A model generated the notes under the pieces. That model searched no databases. It had not been told where the DNA came from and saw only the letters and a list, made by a program, of their open reading frames with translations. 22,226 nt of DNA, from contig JALLPB010000138.1 of NCBI GenBank assembly GCA_036939975.1, positions 1 to 22,226 of the forward strand. Reading direction: 5' to 3'. A program made the position numbers and the translations under genes. The stretch comes from Cyclostephanos tholiformis. Lineage: Eukaryota; Bacillariophyta; Thalassiosirophyceae; Thalassiosirales; Thalassiosiraceae. How positions within the stretch are numbered: position 1 is the stretch's first letter; the number at the start of each line of letters is the position of its first letter. Of the stretch, positions 10,019 through 17,579 are shown piece after piece.

Positions 10019-11266
10019 TCAACCTCCATGAATCATCCTCTTCAATTCCTTCATAGCCCCCCGATGTCCCGTCTTGGTCAGCACGATGACGCTGCACCAC
10101 AATTCCTCGTTGTCGCCATTCTCATGGTCGTGCGATTTAGGGGCCTTGAAATTATAAACAAACTCTGCATTCGTCGCAAACACTTCGTCGTCAAAATACT
10201 TGTAAACAACGATATGTCCATTTGCTCCTCCTCCGGGACGATCGTCGCTTTTGAAGCAAGGCGCGAGTCGAACAAACGCGCCGTAGTCCAAACTTTTCTT
10301 CTCACTCTCGTCATTTGCATTATCCACCGCGTGATCCATATCCAAAACTAGCTGCTGATGCAACACGAGGGTGATTTCCAATGGAACATTTACCATGCGT
10401 TCGTGGAAAAAAAAACCCGCTGGACGTTTAGTCCTACCCGACAATACAGTTTCCATTTCGGTCTTGTGCTCCGAGGGACAGTGATCGAGACAGAGGCATT
10501 TGAGCGCTTGTATGCACGACGAGGAATGGTTGGCGGTCAAGTTGACTATGGACGCGAATCCGAATACGTTCGCTTCGTCCTCTTGTGATGCTCGCTGAGG
10601 AGCAGAAGCAGAGCCGTTCGATGGTGTTTTTGTCTTCTTACTCCTAGCAATATTATCGTTTGAATCTAGATCAGTAGAGAGCACTGTTCCGATCATTTCA
10701 TTCTCAATAATCAAATCAGCTAGTTGGGACGAGTGGGGAGCATGGAAGCCTTGCCTGTGTAACAATGTTTTCATTCCGTGAAAAAAACGCTCGTGGACGT
10801 CACAGAAGAGGAATTCTACATGGACCATTTCTGGTTCGCTTGATTGTTTCCTCTTCCACTGCTGCTTCATCTGCTTTTGTGATTTGGTCTTGCCAGCGAT
10901 TGCATTGTCATTGCTATCGTCCTTTTTGGCATTGGACGATGACGCGATTTTTCGATTAGGTTCATCGGAGGAATTTTTCATCGGTATATCCTCCTCCTCT
11001 TCGGAGCTAACGTCACCGTCGCTGCTGTCGCTTTCACTCGCATCGGGATTTCGTATCAAAACACCCTCCAGAACCAACGAATCGTCATCGGATGACGATG
11101 ACGAGGATTCGTCGGAGACGTCGCGGTTGGTGTCCCCGACGCCACCATTATTGTTCTTCTCGGACCGCCCATTCTTGCGGCCTCTGTCGTTCGGAGCCGC
11201 TGCCGAAGGCTTGGCAGCGATAGCAGGGCCCCTTGGCTTCCCCTTTGACTTCCCTTTCTTCGCCAT
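10019..11266 (-). CDS. BCCIP/Bcp1-family protein (p21-binding/ribosomal-protein chaperone family), 415 aa, intronless
   Basis: This family (yeast Bcp1, human BCCIP) acts in the nucleus. Known roles include chaperoning ribosomal protein uL14/Rpl23 and nuclear export and genome-stability functions; which of these holds here is not visible in the sequence. The first ~145 residues are a Lys-rich start (MAKKGKSKGK) followed by a Ser/Asp/Glu-rich acidic region, as in the homologues. The family domain runs from about 148 to the end. Its hallmarks are VEFLFCDVHERFFHGMKTLL, FGFASIVNL, and GFFFHERMVNVPLEI followed by a Leu/Val-rich stretch, plus KYFDDEVFATNAEFVYNF near the end. The length is somewhat above that of yeast Bcp1 because of acidic insertions. 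The context AACATGGCG is a good start. A copia element lies 51 bp upstream of the ATG and has displaced whatever was originally further upstream. Confidence 0.9.
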   Translation of the reverse strand: MAKKGKSKGKPRGPAIAAKPSAAAPNDRGRKNGRSEKNNNGGVGDTNRDVSDESSSSSSDDDSLVLEGVLIRNPDASESDSSDGDVSSEEEEDIPMKNSSDEPNRKIASSSNAKKDDSNDNAIAGKTKSQKQMKQQWKRKQSSEPEMVHVEFLFCDVHERFFHGMKTLLHRQGFHAPHSSQLADLIIENEMIGTVLSTDLDSNDNIARSKKTKTPSNGSASAPQRASQEDEANVFGFASIVNLTANHSSSCIQALKCLCLDHCPSEHKTEMETVLSGRTKRPAGFFFHERMVNVPLEITLVLHQQLVLDMDHAVDNANDESEKKSLDYGAFVRLAPCFKSDDRPGGGANGHIVVYKYFDDEVFATNAEFVYNFKAPKSHDHENGDNEELWCSVIVLTKTGHRGAMKELKRMIHGG

Positions 11267-11317
11267 GTTCCCCTGTTGGCTTTTCTTCCCCTCCTGGATT
11301 CGTCGTGGTTCTGATGG
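11267..11317 (-). promoter_or_regulatory. residual 5' region of the BCCIP gene between ATG and 5' LTR
   Basis: Only 51 bp remain between the BCCIP-family start codon and the copia LTR, so any core promoter must be within this stretch or inside the LTR or element. No TATA box is visible. Confidence 0.4.
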
Positions 11318-11329
11318 TGTTGAGACAAT

Positions 11330-11418
11330 TGAGACACAGTCTCATGGTACAAACGTACCAGTGCATACGATGCGTACAAATACGCATCTGACGTGGAGAG
11401 ACACCTTATTTCCACGTC
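11330..11418 (+). repeat. array of four hairpins inside the LTR
   Basis: Four consecutive inverted repeats: TGAGAC-aca-GTCTCA (11330-11344), TGGTAC-aaac-GTACCA (11345-11360), GATGCGTA-caaa-TACGCATC (11369-11388), and GACGTGGA with TCCACGTC across a 13-nt loop (11390-11418). The 3' LTR keeps the third and fourth stems intact; its differences in the second are pairing-compatible in RNA. If the R start inferred here is right, the array lies in U3, so it would be at the 3' end of the genomic RNA or would act as DNA. Confidence 0.7.
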
Positions 11419-11463
11419 GCCTCCCCACATCTTCTCCTTTAGTTACTAGAGAGCAACAGCTCA

Positions 11464-11477
11464 TAAATTAATCAATA
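11464..11477 (+). promoter_or_regulatory. candidate self-primer sequence / presumed start of R in the 5' LTR
   Basis: TAAATTAATCAATA is the exact reverse complement of the 14 bases that directly follow the 5' LTR. In a Tf1-type self-primed element, the 5' end of the RNA anneals to the site next to the LTR. By that analogy transcription would start at or very near 11463-11464. The copy in the 3' LTR (from 17148) is unchanged. Confidence 0.5.
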
Positions 11478-11534
11478 TCTCGATTTCCAATGTCAAATCG
11501 GCTATCGATTAATATCATCGCTATCGCCTCAACA

Positions 11535-11548
11535 TATTGATTAATTTA
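11535..11548 (+). promoter_or_regulatory. candidate self-complementary primer-binding site
   Basis: TATTGATTAATTTA abuts the LTR end exactly where a primer-binding site belongs. It pairs perfectly with 11464-11477, and pairing extends by one base to 11534/11478. It does not begin with TGG and does not look complementary to a tRNA 3' end. Confidence 0.55.
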
Positions 11549-11573
11549 CACGGGGGCATCCGCCCAAAATTGG

Positions 11574-11753
11574 ATGAAATTCGAAATCAAGACGGAGCCT
11601 GTCTGCGCAGTGCTCATCGCCGTGCCCGCCTACGCCGCAATCGTTATCATCACCCTCGGCTCCGGTGTTGAAGCACAGGACGCCTGGTTCCCCCTCTCCG
11701 TCATCGTCACCATCCTAGCCGTCGGCCTATCGTACGTCACCCCCGGAAAGTGA
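11574..11753 (+). CDS. small two-membrane-segment ORF preceding gag-pol (59 aa)
   Basis: ATG at 11574 to TGA at 11751-11753. The N-terminus is hydrophilic (MKFEIKTEP). It is followed by a hydrophobic segment at about 11-30 (CAVLIAVPAYAAIVIITLGS), a short polar turn (GVEAQDA), and a second hydrophobic segment at about 38-54 (WFPLSVIVTILAVGLSYV), ending TPGK. Third positions are strongly C-biased, as in real genes of this window. The stop codon is only 3 nt before the gag-pol ATG, so gag-pol would need reinitiation or leaky scanning if this frame is translated. I do not know a homologue. A viroporin- or envelope-like role is speculation, and it could also be a regulatory upstream ORF or a chance frame. 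Confidence 0.55.
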   Translation: MKFEIKTEPVCAVLIAVPAYAAIVIITLGSGVEAQDAWFPLSVIVTILAVGLSYVTPGK

Positions 11754-11756
11754 GAT

Positions 11757-14700
11757 ATGGGCAACATTAAGCAAGAGGAGCAGCAGGCCGATAGGCCTCT
11801 GGCCGGGGAGGGCGGCGCACAGCCAAACCGACGCGCGGGACGCCGAGGACGCAACAGATGGAATAATACTTCGAGCACCGGCAGCGCAGGATCCAAGTTC
11901 CCGACCCGCAGCAAAGAATTACCCGACACTGCCGTCTTCGACAACACCGGTCAGGTCGACGCGGCGAATTTCCAGCGGTCCCTCAAGGCAATGGCCAACT
12001 ACCTACACACGACGTACAGCGCGGAGGTCGCTGACGCAGTGCTCAAGATGCGATCTGTCACGATCGACATAGAGGAAGAGCCAACCCTCCAAACGGACCC
12101 CGCCACCAACAAGAAAATTCCTCTCACATCGTGGGAGGAGTACAAATGGAAGAAAACCTACACGGAGCAATCAAACAAATTAAAAATCTACACCGACAGC
12201 ATGCCCAAGGCGTACATTCACATCTACAATCAGTGCTCGACTAACCTCAAGAATGACCTAGAGGCATCCTCAGCCTTCCCTTCCGTTGAAGCAAACAAGG
12301 ATCCTATCGCACTCCTCAAGCTTATTCAGGGGCTCTGCTGCTCGTATGACTCCAAAACCCAGAGCGTAATGGCAACGGTCGCCTCTCAAAAAAAACTGTT
12401 TACGTTTTTCCAACGCGACGGAATGGATAATAGCACATATCACAGGGAGTTCGTCGCCCACGTCGAAACCATCGAAACGTACGGGGGTGTCGGTGCAGTC
12501 GGCATTACTCCAGCTTTTGTCGCCCAGCGGCTCACCGAGATGCAAAACGAGGGATCCTGCCGCGATGCTGACAATCCGACGAAAAATGAGCTCGCTGCAG
12601 CACACAAGACCGTCCGTGACGAATTTTTGGCTGCATTAATGTTAAGCGGGGCCAACCGAGACAGATACGGCGCCCTACGCAACGAGCTTGCCAACCAATA
12701 CGGCTTCGGCAACGATCTCTATCCGAAATCAATCGACCAATGCCTTACCATGATGAACAGGAGGGTCGATGCCACCCCATCTCGCCAGCAGCGTGGCACC
12801 CCCTCCCAGCCTCCTCGCGAGCCCAAGCAGGAGGAGGAAGCTCTTGTTTTCGCCCAGGGTTCCACTAAACCTTCACCTGCCAAGTCGTCACCATCCAAGA
12901 GTTCTTCTTCGTCCACTTCTGGGTCTCGCGGGGGAAAAATCAGATTGGTTATATGCAAGAATTGTGGCCAACACGGCCACGTCTCTGCTGCCTGTCCCCG
13001 CAAACAGCCTCCTGAACAAATCCATGCCATGGCCAACGAAGCCGATGATGCTTCCGTCTCCAGCGACGAGGAGAGTGTCCTCATTCTCGCGCAGGTCGCT
13101 GAGCCTTTCCACCCATCGTCCGACGGTGTCATCCTGGCTCAACAGACTGACACGCCTACTCGTCGTCCCATCTGCTCTGATCTCGTCCTCCTGGATAGTC
13201 AGTCTACGGTCCACCTCTTCTCCGACCCCGCTCACGTCGCTAATATTCGCCCGGCTGCCCATCCCATTCGCGTCCACTGCAACAAGGGCGCCCTTGACAC
13301 CACTCACGAAGCTGATTTTGGTCATACACCAGTCTTCTTTGATCCCCGGGGCATTGCTAACGTTCTCTCTCTCTACCAACTCGGAAAAAAGTTCAAGGTC
13401 ACTTACGATAGCACCGATCGTGGGGGTGTATTTAAGGTTTTCACTCGCGCGGGTTTGGTCGAATTCAAGCCTACCGACAAAGGCCTCCATGCGATCAACC
13501 TCCGCGAGACTCCCGAGGCGGCCTACGTTCTAGTCACAGACGCGGGGCTTCCCTCTCCCTCCCCCATCGACACTGTCCGATCTAATTACGAAGGTTTCAC
13601 CAAAAAACAGGTGCAGCGGGCCACTCTTGCTCGCCGCCTCATGGCCATGATTGGTGCACCTACGGAACGGGAATTCCAAGGTTTGGTACGTCACAACCTG
13701 CTTAAGGACTGCCCCATCTCTACCGACGACATCACCAATGCTCACACCATCTTTGGTCCTGACCTTGCCAACATTCGGGGCAAAACAGTTCGGCGCAAAC
13801 CGGAACACGTTCATACGGAGATTGTGGCCATTCCGCAAGAGATCCTTGATTGCCAGTCCAACGTCACGCTGACGGCTGATGTCATGTTTGTTGACTCAGT
13901 CCCGTTCCTTGTTTCGTCATCTAGAAACATTAACCTAACAACGATTGAACACATCCCTCAGCGTACCGCGGCCAAGCTTGGTTCCCTCCTCCAACGAATT
14001 ATTAACGTCTACGCGCGTGCCGGCTTCACAGTTCGCACTATTCTCATGGACAACGAGTTCGAGAAGGTCAAAGATCACCTTCCCCACGTCACCCTCAACA
14101 CAACGGCGGCGGCTGAGCACGTCGGCGAAATCGAGCGCCGCATTCGCGTCATCAAAGAGCGCTGCAGGGGGATACTTTGCACCCTCCCCTACAGACGCAT
14201 TCCCCGCGTTATGCTTATCCACCTCCTCCATCACGTCGTCATGTGGCTTAATAATTTTCCGGTGGTTCAGGGCATCTCCCGTCGCTATAGCCCCCGCGAG
14301 ATCATTCTCCGTCACAAACTCGACTACAAACACCACTGCCGCGCACCCTTCGGTGCATACTGTGAGGTCCACGAGGACACCCTGCCCACTAACAGCATGA
14401 AGTCTCGCGGTATCCCGGCCATTTGTCTTGGCCCCACCGGCAACATACAGGGCACATACACCTTCCTCAATTTGGCCACGGGACTCGTCGTCAAACGCCG
14501 TCGTTTTGACGAACTGCCAGCTCCTGATTCAGTCATCCGGCGAGTCGAAGCCCTTTCATCTTCCAGCGGTGTTTCTTTCCCCCTTCAATTTATGGACAGA
14601 AACAAGGCTTCCTTTGATTGGCCTGATGACCCCGTTGACTCTTCCGCACTGGATACCACGCCCATGGCTCCCTATCCTACCCTACCTGCCGAATTGCCGG

Positions 14701-17150
14701 GTATCACTCTCTCTCGCCATACACCTTCTGCCGACGCTCCACCCTCTTCACCATCATCTACCGAAATTGATTGGCAACAACTGGCAACGGAGGCTGCCGC
14801 CAATGCAGACCTGGCAGTTACCGAACATCTTCCCCCCCCTCCCGACGTCATTCATATTGATGACGATGATATATTATACGTTCCACCTCCCACCGTTCCT
14901 TCTTCATTCATCAAACAAGAACACGACCATCCTGACCTTCCGGTTGAGGCACCACGGGCGACGGTTCCACCTTGCCCTCGTCCTCCTCGTATCTCCAACA
15001 TCCCACCTCCATCCCTTTCCACCCGCACTTCGGCACGCACAAGACGTCCCCCGCGCCATCTCGACGACTATCAGGTCTTCACTACAGTCGCTGAGGAACA
15101 CCGCCTCCCTCACACACATCCATATCACACTGCGGGGGGCACAGATGTTGACCTTGCCATCACCGATGAAGTGTGCATGGCTCACATATGCCATTATGTT
15201 ATGGTTCATACGGCAACGACTATCACTTTGGCCAATCAGGGCCACCCTACTAAAAACCATTTTGGTTTGAAAGCTGGTTTCAAAAAATTCGGATCCAAGG
15301 CTGATGCTGCAGTTACCAAAGAATTATCCCAACTTCACACGATGAACTGCTTTCGTCCTTGTGACCCACGTTCTCTCTCGCGCGACGACCGCCGCCATGC
15401 CCTCTCGTCCCTCATGTTTCTCACGGAGAAACGTTCTGGCGAGGTCAAGGCGCGTACCTGCGCCAATGGCAGCGTACAGCGTCAACATATTCCGAAAGAA
15501 GAGGCCGCTGCTCCCACGGTCACCACGGAGGCCATTTTTCTCCAAAGTACTATTTTTGCCCATGAACGCCGCGACGTGGCAACCTGCGACATCCCTGGTG
15601 CTTTCCTCCAGGCTGACAACCCCGACTTTGTGATCATGCGCCTCGATGGAATCTTAGCGGAGCTCTTGGTTAAGGTTGCGCCATCCATCTACCGCCCCTA
15701 CGTTACGACCACCGCAAAAGGGAAATCGGTCCTTTATGTCCAGCTGGAAAAAGCCCTCTATGGCATGATGAAGAGTGCTTTACTCTTTTATCGCAAACTT
15801 GTTGCTGACCTTGTTTCCATTGGTTTTGTTCTCAACCCATACGATCCTTGTGTTGCTAATAAAATCGTCAATGGCAATCAACTCACGATTTGCTGGCATG
15901 TCGACGATCTCTTCCTCGGTCATGTCGACCCAAAGGTTGTCACCTCCTTTCTTGATTGGCTTTCGGCGAGATATGACACACACGACAAAAAATTGAACGT
16001 TACCCGTGGCCCTCACCACGACTACCTTGGTATGAATCTTGATTTTTCCTCCACGGGTGCGGTTCACATCGACATGATTCCATACATCTCGAAGATCATC
16101 GACGCCTTCCCTGAAAAAATTACGGGGGTGCAATCGACACCAGCAGGCGATCGTCTCTTTCAAATCCGCCCACCCAATGAAGCCACCTACCTCACCGAAC
16201 CTCAGGCTCGGGCTTTTCACCATACGACAGCTCAACTCCTGTTCCTGTCCCGCGTTCGCCGCGACATCCAAACTACAGTCGCTTTTCTTACTACGCGAGT
16301 AAAAAAACCCGACAACGACGACTGGGGTAAACTTAAACGCGTCCTTAAGTATTTATCTACCACTCTTCACCTCCGTCTCACACTCTCTGCTGATTCCCTC
16401 TCCAATATTGCTTGGTACGTGGATGCTTCTCATAACATTCACGAGGACTGCAAAGGACACACCGGCGCCGTCCTCACGTTTGGAAGGGGCGCTACTACGA
16501 GCTCCTCTATTAAACAGAAAATCCCTTCGAAAAGTTCTTGTGAAAGTGAACTCATTGGCTTATACGACAAAATAGGTGACGTTCTATGGACACGTCAGTT
16601 CCTTGAGGCCCAGGGGTACGACATCACTACTAATATTGTCTATCAGGACAATATGAGCACTCTTTCCCTGGCCAAAAACGGTTACGTTTCCAGCTCCAAA
16701 CGTTCCAAACATATCAAGGCCAAGTACTTCTTCATCAAACACTTCCACAACACTGGCGAACTTGACCTCCAATACTGCCCAACTGAACAAATGTGGGCCG
16801 ACGTTCTCACAAAACCTCTTCAAGGCGCCAAGTTTCGCCTTATGCGTGCTTTTTTGATGAATTGCCCTATTGATTATTCGGACACTCAGACCCAGGTTCC
16901 TCGGCCATCTTCTTCTCATTCCAAGGTTGTTCCTTCGGCCCACTCCTCTACAACTCCGATGAAGCCCCGATCCCTTCGGCCCACGCCTTCATCGCGGGGG
17001 TGTGTTGAGACAGTTGAGACACAATCTCATGGTACTAAAGTACTGGTGCATACGATGCGTACAAATACGCATCTGACGTGGAGAGACACCTTTTTTCCAC
17101 GTCGCCTCCCCACATCTTCTCCTTTATTAGTAGAGAGCAACAGCTCATAA
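11757..17150 (+). CDS. copia gag-pol polyprotein (1797 aa, uninterrupted)
   Basis: A single frame encodes all proteins needed for retrotransposition in cytoplasmic particles and nuclear integration. Gag is about 1-395, ending in a CCHC knuckle at C400/C403/H408/C413. The protease has D480-S481-Q482 in LLDSQSTVHLF, followed by the ANVLSLYQL motif. Integrase has a gag-pre-integrase-like lead (about 600-690) and candidate catalytic D708, D765 (LMDNE) and E791 or E793 (GEIERRIR), with a shorter D-E spacing than the usual 35. A Pro/Ser-rich linker covers about 975-1130. Reverse transcriptase has D1278 (ATCDIPGAF) and HVDD at 1381-1384 in place of YVDD. RNase H has D1556, E1598, D1631 and D1682 (WADVLTKPL). 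A Pro/Ser tail then continues through about 146 nt of the 3' LTR to the TAA at 17148-17150. The start is the first Met of the frame. Confidence 0.93.
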   Translation: MGNIKQEEQQADRPLAGEGGAQPNRRAGRRGRNRWNNTSSTGSAGSKFPTRSKELPDTAVFDNTGQVDAANFQRSLKAMANYLHTTYSAEVADAVLKMRSVTIDIEEEPTLQTDPATNKKIPLTSWEEYKWKKTYTEQSNKLKIYTDSMPKAYIHIYNQCSTNLKNDLEASSAFPSVEANKDPIALLKLIQGLCCSYDSKTQSVMATVASQKKLFTFFQRDGMDNSTYHREFVAHVETIETYGGVGAVGITPAFVAQRLTEMQNEGSCRDADNPTKNELAAAHKTVRDEFLAALMLSGANRDRYGALRNELANQYGFGNDLYPKSIDQCLTMMNRRVDATPSRQQRGTPSQPPREPKQEEEALVFAQGSTKPSPAKSSPSKSSSSSTSGSRGGKIRLVICKNCGQHGHVSAACPRKQPPEQIHAMANEADDASVSSDEESVLILAQVAEPFHPSSDGVILAQQTDTPTRRPICSDLVLLDSQSTVHLFSDPAHVANIRPAAHPIRVHCNKGALDTTHEADFGHTPVFFDPRGIANVLSLYQLGKKFKVTYDSTDRGGVFKVFTRAGLVEFKPTDKGLHAINLRETPEAAYVLVTDAGLPSPSPIDTVRSNYEGFTKKQVQRATLARRLMAMIGAPTEREFQGLVRHNLLKDCPISTDDITNAHTIFGPDLANIRGKTVRRKPEHVHTEIVAIPQEILDCQSNVTLTADVMFVDSVPFLVSSSRNINLTTIEHIPQRTAAKLGSLLQRIINVYARAGFTVRTILMDNEFEKVKDHLPHVTLNTTAAAEHVGEIERRIRVIKERCRGILCTLPYRRIPRVMLIHLLHHVVMWLNNFPVVQGISRRYSPREIILRHKLDYKHHCRAPFGAYCEVHEDTLPTNSMKSRGIPAICLGPTGNIQGTYTFLNLATGLVVKRRRFDELPAPDSVIRRVEALSSSSGVSFPLQFMDRNKASFDWPDDPVDSSALDTTPMAPYPTLPAELPGITLSRHTPSADAPPSSPSSTEIDWQQLATEAAANADLAVTEHLPPPPDVIHIDDDDILYVPPPTVPSSFIKQEHDHPDLPVEAPRATVPPCPRPPRISNIPPPSLSTRTSARTRRPPRHLDDYQVFTTVAEEHRLPHTHPYHTAGGTDVDLAITDEVCMAHICHYVMVHTATTITLANQGHPTKNHFGLKAGFKKFGSKADAAVTKELSQLHTMNCFRPCDPRSLSRDDRRHALSSLMFLTEKRSGEVKARTCANGSVQRQHIPKEEAAAPTVTTEAIFLQSTIFAHERRDVATCDIPGAFLQADNPDFVIMRLDGILAELLVKVAPSIYRPYVTTTAKGKSVLYVQLEKALYGMMKSALLFYRKLVADLVSIGFVLNPYDPCVANKIVNGNQLTICWHVDDLFLGHVDPKVVTSFLDWLSARYDTHDKKLNVTRGPHHDYLGMNLDFSSTGAVHIDMIPYISKIIDAFPEKITGVQSTPAGDRLFQIRPPNEATYLTEPQARAFHHTTAQLLFLSRVRRDIQTTVAFLTTRVKKPDNDDWGKLKRVLKYLSTTLHLRLTLSADSLSNIAWYVDASHNIHEDCKGHTGAVLTFGRGATTSSSIKQKIPSKSSCESELIGLYDKIGDVLWTRQFLEAQGYDITTNIVYQDNMSTLSLAKNGYVSSSKRSKHIKAKYFFIKHFHNTGELDLQYCPTEQMWADVLTKPLQGAKFRLMRAFLMNCPIDYSDTQTQVPRPSSSHSKVVPSAHSSTTPMKPRSLRPTPSSRGCVETVETQSHGTKVLVHTMRTNTHLTWRDTFFPRRLPTSSPLLVESNSS
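16994..17002 (+). promoter_or_regulatory. candidate polypurine tract
   Basis: GCGGGGGTG sits directly before the 3' LTR, where plus-strand DNA synthesis is primed. It is short and interrupted by C and T, so the assignment rests mainly on position. Confidence 0.4.
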
Positions 17151-17218
17151 ATTAATCAATATCTCGATTTCCAATATCAAATCAGCTATCGATTACTTTC
17201 ATCGCTATCGCCTCAACA
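17003..17218 (+). repeat. 3' LTR (216 bp)
   Basis: Starts TGTTGAGACA, ends CCTCAACA, and is collinear with the 5' LTR. The first ~146 bases are an in-frame continuation of gag-pol. The flanking 5 bp GCTGG differ by one base from GATGG on the other side. Confidence 0.95.
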
Positions 17219-17551
17219 GCTGGTCTAGGACAACGAGTAGGTCCAAGAACGGGACGGAAGTGCCCGGAGCGCACGATGATGTCATCTCTGAGAACTCCTG
17301 AAGAAGGGGAGGTCTTGCATGATGGGGAAAAGATTTGGACTACCCCGCGTTTCCCACGCTCCACATAGGAACTGCACAGCTCCTTTTCGGAAGCTTATTG
17401 CACTTGGGAATTCAGTGCGGGAGGAAGGAGGAAGAAAGGCGGGATTTTGCTCCAAACACTTGGGAACGCTACTCCGAGGTTTACGCGCACCCTTCTTGCA
17501 CCACCGTCTAAGAGGAGACAAAAAGCACGCGACGAAGCACCAGGGAACGAG

Positions 17552-17579
17552 CTCACTTTCACGTCAAAGTGAAAGTGAG
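17552..17579. repeat. perfect 11-bp inverted repeat (hairpin)
   Basis: CTCACTTTCAC, a 6-nt spacer (GTCAAA), then GTGAAAGTGAG. The stem is perfect, and a CTCGCTCCTCGCTCGC motif follows shortly downstream. Function unknown; it could be a transposon-end relic or a binding site. Confidence 0.7.

Larger units (their letters stand above)
11318..11534 (+). repeat. 5' LTR (217 bp)
   Basis: Matches 17003-17218 end to end with about 12 substitutions and one indel. It has TGTTGA...TCAACA termini. From the self-complementarity described separately I infer U3 at about 11318-11463 and R plus U5 at about 11464-11534. Confidence 0.95.
11318..17218 (+). mobile_element. complete Ty1/copia-type LTR retrotransposon (5.9 kb)
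   Basis: Near-identical LTRs (11318-11534 and 17003-17218) begin TGTTGA and end TCAACA, so the 6-bp termini are perfect inverted repeats. They flank one open gag-pol frame in copia order: gag, protease, integrase, reverse transcriptase, RNase H. The 5-bp flanks are GATGG and GCTGG, an imperfect candidate target duplication. The LTRs differ at about 12 substitutions and one 1-nt indel. No tRNA-type primer site (beginning TGG) follows the 5' LTR; a self-complementary site is present instead. A short G-rich tract precedes the 3' LTR. The domain order and the diatom setting fit the copia-like elements described from diatoms (CoDi); the clade is not determined. Confidence 0.95.

Noticed and set aside
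10884..11471. 195-codon plus-strand ORF spanning the BCCIP N-terminus and 5' LTR
   Set aside because: It is the antisense shadow of the acidic Ser/Asp-rich BCCIP start joined to the open LTR frame. Poly-Ser/Leu content follows from the antisense of Asp/Glu/Ser codons.
11535..11560. tRNA-type primer-binding site
   Set aside because: Sequence after the LTR does not start with TGG and shows no complementarity to a CCA-ended tRNA 3' end that I can recognise; the self-complementary explanation fits better.
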